DNA from: CAZPXZ01 sp965219495
GTDB lineage: Bacteria > Pseudomonadota > Alphaproteobacteria > Rhodobacterales > CAZPXZ01
Direction: 5' to 3'
Length of the DNA stretch: 64,000 nt
NCBI GenBank assembly: GCA_965219495.1
Contig: OZ244777.1
Coordinates: 62,001 to 126,000, forward strand
Positions within the stretch are counted from its first letter, which is position 1; each line of letters opens with the position of its first letter. The translations under genes and the position numbers were made by a program. The notes beneath the pieces are model-generated. The model was not told the DNA's origin, made no database searches, and saw only the letters and a list, made by a program, of their open reading frames with translations. This document shows positions 10,043 to 19,226 of this stretch, piece by piece.

Positions 10043-12508
10043 TCAAGAGGATGAGGTCAGGATCTCGCGTCTTCCCACGTTGTCCGCCGGGCCGACAATT
10101 CCGGCTTCTTCGAGTTGCTCCATCAGTCCCGCGGCACGGTTGTATCCGATTTCCATCTTCCGCTGGAGATAGCTCGTGGACGCCCGCTGGTCGCGGATAA
10201 CAACCTCAACCGCCCTGTTGAACATCTCGGAATCGACTTCGCCGCCGAGAGAATTTCCACCACTCGTGAACGTCGCGTCGTCTTCAAATTCGGTGACATC
10301 CGGGACATAGTCGGCAGGTCCCAGAGTCTTCAGGTAAGTGACCACGCGTTCGATTTCATCCTCCGAAACAAACGGACCGTGCACCCGGTTGACCCTTGAG
10401 CCGGCCGCCTGGTAGAGCATGTCTCCTTGTCCGAGAAGCTTCTCGGCCCCCTGTTCGTTCAGGATGGTGCGGCTGTCGATCTTGGAGGACAAACGGAAGC
10501 TGATGCGGGTGGGAAAGTTGGCTTTGATCGTGCCGGTGATCACGTCCACAGAAGGCCGCTGCGTGGCCATGATCAGGTGAATTCCAGAAGCGCGCGCCAT
10601 CTGCGCAAGCCGTTGCACGCAAGCTTCGATATCTTTTCCCGCTACCATCATCAGATCCGCAAGTTCGTCGACGACAACCACGATTCGAGGCAGATGCTCG
10701 ATCGCGAGTTCGAGCGGCTGCTCGCCTCCCGCGCCGCCGGTTGGGGGGGTGCCATGCCGATGGACCGCGCGAGCAGGCAGCTTGTCGCTCTTCGGGGCTT
10801 TCGCTGCGCGGGCATTCAGGTTTGCAATGTTTCGGACCCCGACCCGAGACATCATCCGGTAGCGTTCTTCCATTTCCTGAACGACCCATTTCAGGGCCGC
10901 AACAGCGCGCTTGGGGTCGGTGACCACCGGGGTCAGCAGGTGCGGTATGCCATCGTATACCGAGAATTCCAGCATCTTCGGGTCGATCAGGATCATGCGG
11001 CAGTCCGTTGGTGAGAGCCGGTAGAGAAGCGACAGAATCATCGCGTTGACTGCAACGGACTTTCCCGATCCGGTGGTGCCCGCAATGAGCAGATGGGGCA
11101 TGTTTTCCAGATCCGCCACCACCGGCTCTCCGAGAATGTTCTTGCCGAGGGCGAGGGGCAGCACGGTTGCTGTTCTGCTGTAGTCGCTTGAATCGAGGAT
11201 TTCGCTCAACAGCACGGCCTGGCGCCGGTGATTGGGAATTTCGATTCCGATCATCTTGCTGCCCGGCACCGTGGCGATGCGTGTCGATACGACTCCCATG
11301 GACCGCGCGATGTCGTCTGCGAGGCTTTCGATCTTCGATGCCTTCAATCCGGGGGGAGGATCAAATTCGAATAGTGTGACCGCAGGCCCAGGCCTGGCTC
11401 CCCGAATTCTGCCGCCGATACCGTAGTCACCCAGAACCCCTTGCAGTGCTTCGGAGGTCTGTTCGAGGGACTCGCTACTAACCCACGCCGTGCGTGAGCG
11501 ATCCGACGTCTCCAGGAGCTTGACCTGGGGAGGCGTGTACTCCGAGCTCTCGAAGAGCGGCAACGAATCGGTGCTTGGCGGGCGCTTCGGAGGGCGGCGC
11601 CTTGTGCGCGCTGGGCTTGCCGGCCGTTCGGAAAGCATCGACATGGAATTGGACGTGTGATTGGAATATTGCTTGGGCGGTTCCAGGATCGGTTCACGCA
11701 ACACCTTGCGGGACATTTTTCGACCGGAGCGAGCAAACTCGGAAGAATTCCGGATAATATTGCGGAACGAGAAGCCGGGTAGACGGAAACGCATGAAGGA
11801 AATTCTCGGCATGCGCATCAATCTCAAGTCCTTGATCATCTCAACGAACGTCAACGGGATTTCGACAATCAAATTGAGCGTGAACCTTGTCGGAATGACA
11901 AGCAGGAGCGAAATCATGGCGTTCCAACTGCTCCCACAAGCGGTGAAAAGTAGAGTTAACGCCGCGGCAGAAAGAAGTAGCGCAAAAACAAGGTTCTGGG
12001 TTAGCGGGTCGATGCCGGGAACCGGTGGCATCCAGGCAATCAGCCTGACCAGAATCTGGTCGCCGAGATAGCCGCCCATTCCGCTTGGCAGCGGCCAAAA
12101 TTCTGGGGGGGACAGTATCGCGGCAATCGGGATGGTTGCGGCGATGGCGGGAATTACAAAGAGCGCGCTATAAGCGATGCGCGACAGTTGCAGATGAAGG
12201 ATCAGACGCACTCCCCAAGCGGTCAGGACCAGGGGCAGTATTGCGGAGCAAATGCCAAGAAGGCGAAGAAGCGGATCTGCGACCGTGCTGCCGGCAAGGC
12301 CAACCAGGTTCGTTGGCGGCCGGGAAGTCGCGTACATGAGACTAGGGTCGGCGGAGTTGTAAGTGAAGAGGGAGAGGGCCAGAACGGCGCCAAGCAAGAC
12401 CAGTCCAGCGCCAGCGAACTCTGAAAACCTTCGAATCGCAAAGGATCCCGCTTTGGATACAAGCGGAATAGTGTTTTTCTGCACCCCGGCAAATAATTCG
12501 GAACTCAT
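10043..12508 (-). CDS. ftsK: DNA translocase FtsK
   Basis: Septal DNA pump that clears chromosomes at division and activates dimer resolution. The start at 12508 is chosen for the AGAAGGAAC ribosome site directly before MSSELFAG; an in-frame ATG 45 bases upstream is the alternative. About 821 residues: N-terminal membrane segments (roughly 35-210), a basic and proline-rich linker, a RecA-like motor with Walker A AGTTGSGKSVAVN (about 477-488) and a VVVVDELADLMM Walker B. A C-terminal winged-helix gamma domain ends the protein (YLQRKMEIGYNRAAGLME). The linker is short for FtsK. Its 3' end lies close to lolA. Confidence 0.96.
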   Translation of the reverse strand: MSSELFAGVQKNTIPLVSKAGSFAIRRFSEFAGAGLVLLGAVLALSLFTYNSADPSLMYATSRPPTNLVGLAGSTVADPLLRLLGICSAILPLVLTAWGVRLILHLQLSRIAYSALFVIPAIAATIPIAAILSPPEFWPLPSGMGGYLGDQILVRLIAWMPPVPGIDPLTQNLVFALLLSAAALTLLFTACGSSWNAMISLLLVIPTRFTLNLIVEIPLTFVEMIKDLRLMRMPRISFMRFRLPGFSFRNIIRNSSEFARSGRKMSRKVLREPILEPPKQYSNHTSNSMSMLSERPASPARTRRRPPKRPPSTDSLPLFESSEYTPPQVKLLETSDRSRTAWVSSESLEQTSEALQGVLGDYGIGGRIRGARPGPAVTLFEFDPPPGLKASKIESLADDIARSMGVVSTRIATVPGSKMIGIEIPNHRRQAVLLSEILDSSDYSRTATVLPLALGKNILGEPVVADLENMPHLLIAGTTGSGKSVAVNAMILSLLYRLSPTDCRMILIDPKMLEFSVYDGIPHLLTPVVTDPKRAVAALKWVVQEMEERYRMMSRVGVRNIANLNARAAKAPKSDKLPARAVHRHGTPPTGGAGGEQPLELAIEHLPRIVVVVDELADLMMVAGKDIEACVQRLAQMARASGIHLIMATQRPSVDVITGTIKANFPTRISFRLSSKIDSRTILNEQGAEKLLGQGDMLYQAAGSRVNRVHGPFVSEDEIERVVTYLKTLGPADYVPDVTEFEDDATFTSGGNSLGGEVDSEMFNRAVEVVIRDQRASTSYLQRKMEIGYNRAAGLMEQLEEAGIVGPADNVGRREILTSSS

Positions 12509-12921
12509 GCGTTCCTTCTTTCCGCCGATGCAGGACCGCACTGCGATCGACACACGCTCGCAGGGGTGCGGAGCTTAGTTCCGCACGAACGCACCACCAT
12601 GTCCAACTTCCGGATTCTGCCTGTATCGGCTTTATTGCTGTCTGCTCTTGTCCAAAGAATACTCAACTTGAGCTGTTGCGTCCAGCTTGGTGGCCGGAAA
12701 GTCTCCGTCCCATGCATCGGTGTTGCGACGAGCCAGTCAAACGGATGTTCGATGATCATCGCCAGGCTCGATTTCAGCCGGGACCGGAGCCTCGCGGAGC
12801 GATGGCGTGCTCGCATGCACCCGGCGGTCTCCAGCGCTTGTCCCTTGTAGACAAGGAAATTGTCCGTTGCATTCCGGATACTCGCTTGCTTCTGAAGTTC
12901 CCGCATCCCACACTTGTGCGC
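12509..12921. other. Divergent intergenic region ftsK / UbiH-type gene
   Basis: About 410 bases between two outward-facing genes. The open frames here lack recognisable domains and overlap one another on opposite strands. It must carry promoters for both neighbours, but no clear -35/-10 pair or operator stands out. Confidence 0.45.
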
Positions 12922-14160
12922 ATGAGCCCATCACGTAAGCCGGACTGCGATGTCGCCATTGTTGGCGGAGGACCGATCGGGTTGACGCTGGCGCTTTCGC
13001 TCGCACGAGAAGGAGTGCGGAGCGTGGTGTTTGATACAGTCCAGCCCGGCAAATTTCGCGAAGCGGAATTTGATGGCCGAGCCTATGCGATCTCACTGGC
13101 TTCGCGCTGCCTCCTGAGCAATATCGGCGTCTGGTCGCCAATTGCGGATCAGGCCCGGAGGATTGACGACATCCTCGTAACGGACGGACGAGTTTCGGAG
13201 GGTGCTTCCCCGCTTTTTCTTCATTTTTCCAGCGCGGAGTTTGGCGGCGAGGGTTTTGGCCACATGATCGAAGATCGGTGGCTCCGAAACGCTCTTTGGG
13301 ATCGCGTGGAAGAAGAAGCCGCTGTGCAGGTCCATGCGCCGAGCCGCGTGACGGAAACTCGAGCAATCAATGGTATCGCGGTAGTCGAAACCGCGTCGGG
13401 TACGCGACTCCGTGCGCCCGTTATCGCGGCCTGTGACGGAAGGTTCTCACCTTGTGCGGAGCGTCTGGGCATTTCGCGAACCGGATGGGCATACGGGCAA
13501 ACTGCCCTTGTCTGCGCCATTCGCCACACGAAGTCGCACAAGGGATGCGCCCACGAGTATTTTTTGCCCGCTGGACCGTTCGCAATTCTGCCGCTGAGGG
13601 GAAACATGTCATCAATCGTGTGGACGGAGGAAACGGCCACTGCGGACTACATTCGCCGGGCTGGAGGCGATGTATTTGATCTGGAGCTTCGGCGCAGGGT
13701 CGGGAAGATGCTTGGCGACCTGGAGGTTTGCGGTCGCCGCTGGTTCTATCCCCTCGAATTTTCTCTTGCGGATACCTATGTCGCGAACCGGCTTGCCCTG
13801 GTTGGCGACGCTGCGCATCGAATTCATCCCATCGCGGGACAGGGACTGAATGTTGGATTTCTCGATGTGGGCGTATTGGTGGAGACAATTGTGGACGCGC
13901 TGCGGAGAGGGGAGGATATCGGCGCATCGGATGTTCTGGGGCGCTACGAGTCTCGGCGTCGCCCCGACGCGACGATTCTGGCGCTGGCAACCGACGCGCT
14001 CAATCGATTGTTTTCGCGCGACGATCCGGTGCTCCGGTTCGTGCGGGACATCGGTATGTCGGCCGTGGGCCGGAGTGGCCCGATGCGGCGTTTCTTCATG
14101 GCGCGGGCGGCCGGAATTGGCGGCGGCATTCCGAAACCCATGCGCCCAGACCGTAGTTAG
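12922..14160 (+). CDS. UbiH/UbiF/Coq6 family FAD-dependent hydroxylase
   Basis: Flavoprotein monooxygenase of the ubiquinone ring-hydroxylating family. 412 residues from the ATG at 12922, which is placed immediately before the FAD-binding N terminus (CDVAIVGGGPIGLTLALSL); the longer frame from 12676 is not family-like. The second FAD motif VGDAAHRIHPIAGQGLNVG is intact. Which ring position it hydroxylates (UbiH, UbiF, UbiI or UbiL type) cannot be decided from sequence alone. It is divergent from ftsK and converges on the Trm112-like gene. Confidence 0.9.
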   Translation: MSPSRKPDCDVAIVGGGPIGLTLALSLAREGVRSVVFDTVQPGKFREAEFDGRAYAISLASRCLLSNIGVWSPIADQARRIDDILVTDGRVSEGASPLFLHFSSAEFGGEGFGHMIEDRWLRNALWDRVEEEAAVQVHAPSRVTETRAINGIAVVETASGTRLRAPVIAACDGRFSPCAERLGISRTGWAYGQTALVCAIRHTKSHKGCAHEYFLPAGPFAILPLRGNMSSIVWTEETATADYIRRAGGDVFDLELRRRVGKMLGDLEVCGRRWFYPLEFSLADTYVANRLALVGDAAHRIHPIAGQGLNVGFLDVGVLVETIVDALRRGEDIGASDVLGRYESRRRPDATILALATDALNRLFSRDDPVLRFVRDIGMSAVGRSGPMRRFFMARAAGIGGGIPKPMRPDRS

Positions 14161-14219
14161 GAATTCCTGCCGCGAGGCCCCCTGAACGGAGAGCGAATCG
14201 GGGAGGTTCTCCAGTGGGA

Positions 14220-14235
14220 CGGCCTTCGGAGGCCG
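14220..14235. terminator. Small hairpin between convergent genes
   Basis: CGGCCT, a TCGG loop, then AGGCCG form a 6-bp stem between the UbiH-type gene and the Trm112-like gene. There is no T-run, so a terminator role is only suggested by the convergent position. Confidence 0.35.
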
Positions 14236-14268
14236 CCAAAGGAAGGACCAATCGCGTGTCGTTTCACG

Positions 14269-14472
14269 CTAGATCTCTCGTGCCTCTTCAGCGAGCATGA
14301 TCGGAACCCCGTTGCGAATTGGGTAGGCCAGCCCTGCGCTCTTGGAGATCAATTCCTGCGCGGTCGCGTCGTATTCGAGCGGACCGCGGGTCACGGGACA
14401 GACGAGCATCTGCAGAACCTTCGGATCCGGCCGTTCGTCGTCGTTGCTTCCAGTTGAATCGGGCTCTTCCAT
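14269..14472 (-). CDS. Trm112 family protein
   Basis: 67-residue small protein of the Trm112/YcaR family. The core KVLQMLVCPVTRGPLEYD and the following GLAYPIRNGVPIML match the family. Trm112 proteins stabilise methyltransferases in eukaryotes; bacterial roles are less clear. Only one of the zinc-binding cysteines is present, which is common in proteobacterial copies. It follows the thioredoxin-TPR gene on the same strand, 15 bases away. Confidence 0.88.
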   Translation of the reverse strand: MEEPDSTGSNDDERPDPKVLQMLVCPVTRGPLEYDATAQELISKSAGLAYPIRNGVPIMLAEEAREI

Positions 14473-14487
14473 GATTCCTCCATCTGT

Positions 14488-15402
14488 TCAAGCGAACAGC
14501 AAACTGGATAGCCGGCGTCGTCCTTCGATCGTAGCCGGGTCGCTTTCCCCGAAAGTCTCGAAGAGTTTCAGCATTTGCACTTGTGCGGTGCCCTCGTTCC
14601 AGTTCCGGTTGCGCCGAAATATCTCCAGGTATTCGTTCACGGCTCCAATTTTGTCGCCTTCTGCCAGTAGCGCCATGGCGAGGTCAGATCGTGCCTGATG
14701 ATCGTTGGGGTCGCCAGAAAGCTTGTTGCGATGGGTGTTTGAATCCCCCGCCGCAGACGCGGAACGCGCCAGTTCCAAAGCGGTGCGCGCCGCCGAAATC
14801 GCAGAGTCTTCCGCGATTTCGGAAGGAGCGGCGTCGAGGATCTGCTGAGCACGGGTCAAGTCGCCGGTGCGGATATAACACCGTACGAAACCACTGACCG
14901 CCTTGGGGTTCGCCGGTTCTCGCTGCAGGATCGCACCATAAAGCCGGGCGGCCTCGGCGGCGCCTCCGGCAGCGAGCGCGCTTTCTGCACGTTCGAGCGT
15001 CTCGGCGATCTGGTCTGTTTCTCCCGCAGGGCCCTTGCCGACGACTGATTTTACGAAATTCTCGATTTGAGACGCAGTCTGCGCCCCAACAAACCCATCG
15101 ACTGGTTTTCCATCGACAAATGCAAATACAGCCGGGATGGACTGAACGCGCAATTGCCCAGCGACGAGCGGATTCTCATCGACGTTGATCTTCGCCAAAC
15201 GGACTTTGCCACGGGCGTCGCGAACCGCCTTTTCCAGGGCGGGAGCCAATTGCTTGCATGGACCGCACCAAGGCGCCCAGAAATCGACGATTACCGGTTG
15301 CTTTTTCGATTCCTCAAGCACATCAGCGACAAATGTCGAGTCGGAGCTTTCCGAAATCGCCTCGGAAGCCGCGGAGAGTTCAATTGGTTCTTCCGGGTTC
15401 AT
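14488..15402 (-). CDS. Thioredoxin domain plus TPR-like C-terminal protein (CnoX/YbbN type)
   Basis: 304 residues: an N-terminal thioredoxin fold with active site WCGPC (about residues 44-48) and the cis-proline segment SIPAVFAF, then about 170 residues of helical TPR-like repeats. This architecture is that of CnoX (YbbN), a chaperone-redoxin that protects proteins from oxidative aggregation and hands them to GroEL or DnaK. CnoX in E. coli lacks one active-site Cys, whereas this one keeps both, so it may also be an active oxidoreductase. Its 5' end overlaps the ProX-type gene by 23 bases. Confidence 0.9.
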   Translation of the reverse strand: MNPEEPIELSAASEAISESSDSTFVADVLEESKKQPVIVDFWAPWCGPCKQLAPALEKAVRDARGKVRLAKINVDENPLVAGQLRVQSIPAVFAFVDGKPVDGFVGAQTASQIENFVKSVVGKGPAGETDQIAETLERAESALAAGGAAEAARLYGAILQREPANPKAVSGFVRCYIRTGDLTRAQQILDAAPSEIAEDSAISAARTALELARSASAAGDSNTHRNKLSGDPNDHQARSDLAMALLAEGDKIGAVNEYLEIFRRNRNWNEGTAQVQMLKLFETFGESDPATIEGRRRLSSLLFA

Positions 15403-15922
15403 CGCTCAGATCCTTCCCAGGGGTCGCGTCGGAAAACTCCAGAAGCATGGTCTGGTGTCCGCAGGCCTCAAGAAAACGGCCAAACCCCTCTCTAGAGATA
15501 GCAATCGTCGCTTCATTGTGAAGGGGGTGGTAGTTGAGAAGTTCATGCTCCAGCATTTGTCGGTCGAGAATTACCTTCACGTTGGGATTGTCACGGTCGT
15601 TGATCAACGCAAAAGGGGTGACCGCCCCGGGCCGCACTCCGAGTCGTTCCCAAAGCAGTTCCGCTCGGCCGAACGAGAGTCGGGCCGAGCCGATCGCTTT
15701 GGCGAGTCGTTTCATATCCAGCCTACGGTGCTCCAGGCACACGACCAAGTACAGCATCCCCTTGCGATCCTTGAGAAACAGGGTCTTGCAGTGCGCGCCG
15801 GGGATGCAGCCACGCAGTTCGCGGCTTTGCTCGACTGTATGAAATGCGGGATGGTCGTATTTCGAGAAAGAAATACCGAGCGAGTCTAGCATGTCATAAA
15901 GGTCAGCGGGCGTTGCGGGCAT
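15380..15922 (-). CDS. Prolyl-tRNA deacylase-like (ProX / YbaK-EbsC family) protein
   Basis: 180-residue free-standing editing domain of the INS/YbaK superfamily. Such proteins hydrolyse mischarged aminoacyl-tRNA; the ProXp-ala type clears Ala-tRNA(Pro). Recognisable features are the HPAFHTVEQS and KTLFLKDRKG segments and GVRPGAVTPFALINDRDN. The ATG at 15922 is preferred because the N-terminal PATPADLYDMLDSLGI is family-like; the frame's upstream ATG at 15991 is not. It overlaps the thioredoxin-TPR start, implying an operon of ProX, Trx-TPR and Trm112. Confidence 0.87.
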   Translation of the reverse strand: MPATPADLYDMLDSLGISFSKYDHPAFHTVEQSRELRGCIPGAHCKTLFLKDRKGMLYLVVCLEHRRLDMKRLAKAIGSARLSFGRAELLWERLGVRPGAVTPFALINDRDNPNVKVILDRQMLEHELLNYHPLHNEATIAISREGFGRFLEACGHQTMLLEFSDATPGKDLSDEPGRTN

Positions 15923-16039
15923 GCGAGCGGAATTCCTCGAAATTGGCTGCGGAAATGGTTGGCCTGCATCCGTACAGCCAGTCCACGGCAAACCGTTTCT
16001 ATTGTTGGCGCGCAGGAGAGCAGTATCCGGTTTGGACCG

Positions 16040-16636
16040 CTAGGATCCTCTGTGGTGATCGTTCAGTCCCTTTCCTTGGGCAATCTTCGGAAGGATTTTT
16101 TCCATGCGTCTGGCCTTGGTCACTTCTCGCTTGGCGCCGGCGATGTAGTCGGCGTACTCACGCTGTCTTCCCTTGGTTAGCTGGCGGAACCGCGCTCCCA
16201 AAAGGTCGCTGTCCGCCAAGGCCGATTTCAGTTCTGGCGGTACAACGAGGGGCTTGTTGAGATCCGGGCCAATCTTGAAACCCTTAACCCACAGTTCGAT
16301 CGCTTCTTCCACGTAGAACTTGATCGCTTGGCTTTCGATCTCCTGCTTCGAGTGGAATCGCCACTGCCGCTGCGCCTTGGTTCTTCCTTCCTGGGCATTG
16401 ATGAGAACGTTTGCCGGATCGGAGAGAAGCGCTCCCTGGAAAAACCAGAGGCCAACGTAACTCTTGAATGCCGCAATGCCGACAACCAGTTTTCCGTTGA
16501 GGGAATAGCAGGGGAGGCCCCACTTCACTTCTTCTTTGAGCCGTGTTGAACACAGTATCTTGCGGAGTTGCTTCAATTCGGTTTTCCAATGTTCCGCCCC
16601 CTCAATGTAGGCGTCCACGCTTCTTGAACGTTGCAT
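16040..16636 (-). CDS. YdeI/OmpD-associated (DUF1801-type) protein
   Basis: 198 residues. The N terminus (VDAYIEG, then WKTELKQLRKIL and EEVKWGLPCYSLNGK) fits the DUF1801 fold, and the C terminus carries the YdeI/OmdA-like segment with VPPELKSAL and AKREVTKARRMEKIL. Function is not established beyond weak links to peptide resistance. It is a single gene on the minus strand with no obvious partner. Confidence 0.8.
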   Translation of the reverse strand: MQRSRSVDAYIEGAEHWKTELKQLRKILCSTRLKEEVKWGLPCYSLNGKLVVGIAAFKSYVGLWFFQGALLSDPANVLINAQEGRTKAQRQWRFHSKQEIESQAIKFYVEEAIELWVKGFKIGPDLNKPLVVPPELKSALADSDLLGARFRQLTKGRQREYADYIAGAKREVTKARRMEKILPKIAQGKGLNDHHRGS

Positions 16637-16998
16637 TGGCTTGAGTTCCCTTACTTTGGAGCAGGTTTTCCCGAGGTCCCAACGTAGCGTCGGTCTGCCG
16701 GTGGAACCAGTACAGGGTCAAGTTCGGCTGGAGAATTGAGCGGAGAGTCGCGATTGTTGCCCATTCTTGCGGCTCCAGGCCATTGCCTGTTTCTGAATCA
16801 AAGCTGCATATGCCGACAAGTCTCTTATGCTTCTCCCGGGAATCCTTCCGGTTCCGAGCATGGAACAGTCGACTGGAGTCGATCTTATCCTCGATTTCCG
16901 CCAGCCGTCGGGAAACCCGTTGGTATGCCTTCGCTTCCCTCGCAGTATGATGAGGTTGCGCGGAAACCGGATCCGCACGATGCAGGATTCGCGGTCGA
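16637..16998. other. Intergenic stretch before purH
   Basis: About 360 bases. A minus-strand frame through it (part of 16602-17225) encodes a charged run without a family I recognise and continues into the antisense of purH, so I do not call it a gene. It presumably carries the purH promoter and the upstream region of the YdeI-type gene. Confidence 0.45.
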
Positions 16999-18591
16999 AT
17001 GGGGAATGATCTGGTTCGAGTAGAACGTGCGCTTCTCTCGCTTTCGGACAAGTCGGGCATTTCGGGCTTTGCCCGGTCGCTCTCCGAGAGGGGCGTGGAG
17101 ATCCTGTCGACGGGCGGGACGGCTGCCGCCGTCCGCAGTGCAGGTCTTCCTGTGATCGACGTTGAAGAAGTCACCGGGATGATGGAGATGATGGATGGCA
17201 AGGTGAAGACCATCCATCCGGCCATTCACGGGGGTCTTCTCGCAGACGTGTCGAATCCATCCCATGCGCTGGCCATGGAAAGGTATCAAATTCCCCGCAT
17301 TGATATGGTTGTGGTGACGCTATACCCGTTCGAGGCGACGCTGGAGCGTCGCGGTGGGACCGAAGACTGTATCGAAAATATTGACATCGGCGGGTCGGCA
17401 CTGATCCGTGCGGCCGCCAAGAATCATCAACGAGTCGTCGCCGTAACCGATTTCGAACAATTCGGCGAAGTCATTGCGGAGTTGAATGCGCATGAGGGTT
17501 GCACAACGCTTCCATTTCGTCAACGATTCGCATCTCGCGCATTCGCGCGCACCGCTGTCTATGACATCGCCGTCGCCAATTGGGCTTGGTCCGAATGGGG
17601 GCAGGGATTTGCCCCGGAATTCCTGCTCGGCGTTGGCCGCAGGAGCAAGCTCCGGTATGGAGAAAACCCGCACCAGAAAGGGGCAGTGTACCTTGCGCGA
17701 GGGGCGGGGCCGTCGGCGGCGACAGCCCGGAAGCTTCAAGGCAAAGCCCTTTCCTATAACAACCTGATGGACGCGGACGCGGCCGTTGCGATCGCTTCCG
17801 CGTTCGACCCGGCGGAGCGGCCGGCGTGCGCGATCGTCAAGCACGGAAACCCGTGCGGCGCCGCGCTCGGCTCCAGTCCCTCGGAAGCGTTTCAACGTGC
17901 GCTTGTTGCCGATCGAACCAGCGCATTCGGCGGCGTCGCCGCATTCAACACCGACATCGAGGAGGAGACCGCTGAGTCCATCGCAGGCGTGTTCTTGGAA
18001 GTGGTGCTCGCCCCGAGCTTCGGGAGAGGAGCGCGGACGATTCTTCAGGACAGCAAGAATCTCCGCGTGCTCGAAACCGGGGGGCTTCCGCTCGCAGATG
18101 GGCGCGACTTGCGCGTGCGCTCGGTTGCGGGCGGCATCCTGGTGCAGGAAAGGGATCACGGTCGAATCGATGCAAGCGGCTTGAAGGTTGTAACGAGTCG
18201 TGAACCCTCGGAGACGGAAATTGCCGCGATGCTGTTCGCTTGGCGCGTGGTCAAACACGCGGGTTCGAACGCGGTTGTGATTGCCAGGGAAGGGGAGACG
18301 GTGGGAATTGGAGCCGGGCAGCCCAGCCGGGTCGGTGCGGTGAAAATGGCCCTTGCCGGAGCGAATGCGAATTTGGAATCAGCCGGACTGCGGGTGTCGC
18401 CGGAAGGACCCGCTGTGCTGGCCTCGGATGCGTTCTTTCCCTTTGCGGACTCCGTAGAACTTGCGGCGAAGGCGGGAGTCCGTGCAATTATTCAGCCGGG
18501 CGGTTCAATACGTGACGAAGAGATCATCAAGGCAGTGAACAGCGCAGAAATGGCGATGGTCTTTACAGGAATGCGACATTTCCGGCACTGA
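16999..18591 (+). CDS. purH: Bifunctional AICAR formyltransferase / IMP cyclohydrolase
   Basis: Catalyses the last two steps of de novo purine synthesis, AICAR to FAICAR to IMP. 530 residues, normal length. The N-terminal cyclohydrolase (MGS-like) domain contains LLSLSDKSGISGFAR and ILSTGGTAAA; the C-terminal transformylase contains ALSYNNLMDADAA, KHGNPCGAAL and the terminal IIQPGGSIRDEEII. It converges on uraD with a small hairpin between them. Having purine synthesis next to purine breakdown is notable but may be accidental. Confidence 0.97.
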   Translation: MGNDLVRVERALLSLSDKSGISGFARSLSERGVEILSTGGTAAAVRSAGLPVIDVEEVTGMMEMMDGKVKTIHPAIHGGLLADVSNPSHALAMERYQIPRIDMVVVTLYPFEATLERRGGTEDCIENIDIGGSALIRAAAKNHQRVVAVTDFEQFGEVIAELNAHEGCTTLPFRQRFASRAFARTAVYDIAVANWAWSEWGQGFAPEFLLGVGRRSKLRYGENPHQKGAVYLARGAGPSAATARKLQGKALSYNNLMDADAAVAIASAFDPAERPACAIVKHGNPCGAALGSSPSEAFQRALVADRTSAFGGVAAFNTDIEEETAESIAGVFLEVVLAPSFGRGARTILQDSKNLRVLETGGLPLADGRDLRVRSVAGGILVQERDHGRIDASGLKVVTSREPSETEIAAMLFAWRVVKHAGSNAVVIAREGETVGIGAGQPSRVGAVKMALAGANANLESAGLRVSPEGPAVLASDAFFPFADSVELAAKAGVRAIIQPGGSIRDEEIIKAVNSAEMAMVFTGMRHFRH

Positions 18592-18593
18592 TC

Positions 18594-18617
18594 GCAATCG
18601 AACGAAAATCCGATTGC
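18594..18617. terminator. Bidirectional hairpin between purH and uraD
   Basis: GCAATCG and CGATTGC form a 7-bp stem with a 10-base loop, 3 bases after the purH stop and before the convergent uraD stop. No T-run follows, so termination strength is uncertain. Confidence 0.4.
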
Positions 18618-18650
18618 CGTGGGATATGCCGTTGCCCTCCGAAAGGTCAG

Positions 18651-19169
18651 CTAGTTCGAACCGTCCAGCGTCTCCAGCCGGAACCGGGCGATTCGATGCA
18701 CTTGATCGAGCGCCGTCTGAAATTCCGTTTCATGGTTGTTTTGAATTCGCTGACGAAAGATTCTCAGAATTTGCGTGCGCGGATGCCCCCGCACCGCCAG
18801 GATGAAGGGGAAGCCGAAGGTTGTCCGATACGTGGCGTTCAAATCCCGAAAGGCTTCGAATTCTTCCTCGGTGCATTGGTCCAAGCCCGCTCCGGACTGC
18901 TCGGCGGCGGAGTCGGCGCTCATCTCCTTCCGCACCGAGAGCCGCTCGCCCAAATCCGGATGTGCTTGCAGCAGAAAGAGTTGCGTTTCTTTTCCTGCTT
19001 CGTCGACGACGTTTTGCATGACATCCATCAGGTTGAGGGAATCGCCGCCTGCCGCAATCCGCTCCCACGCCCTGTCGGCGACCCACGGGCTTTTCTCGTA
19101 TATTCCGCCGTAGCGCTCCAGGAACTTTCTGCGGTCCCCTTGATCTTGCGAACTCGCTCGGTCGTTCAT
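18651..19169 (-). CDS. uraD: 2-oxo-4-hydroxy-4-carboxy-5-ureidoimidazoline decarboxylase
   Basis: Third step of urate breakdown: OHCU to S-allantoin. 172 residues. Family landmarks are the N-terminal FLERYGGIYEKSPWVADRAW, the LLQAHPDLGERL helix with the catalytic His, and FPFILAVRG near the C terminus. It is divergent from puuD (57 bases between starts), so a shared control region is likely. The urate cluster alternates strands: uraD and uraH are minus, puuD, puuE, alc and allA are plus. Confidence 0.94.
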   Translation of the reverse strand: MNDRASSQDQGDRRKFLERYGGIYEKSPWVADRAWERIAAGGDSLNLMDVMQNVVDEAGKETQLFLLQAHPDLGERLSVRKEMSADSAAEQSGAGLDQCTEEEFEAFRDLNATYRTTFGFPFILAVRGHPRTQILRIFRQRIQNNHETEFQTALDQVHRIARFRLETLDGSN

Positions 19170-19226
19170 GTAGACTACTCCTTCATTGGTTTCGGGGATG
19201 CTCGGTGCGAACGCAAGGATTCGGGA

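Noticed and set aside
18696..19226. Long N-terminal extension of PuuD
   Set aside because: This part is the antisense of uraD; PuuD homologues begin at the first membrane helix.
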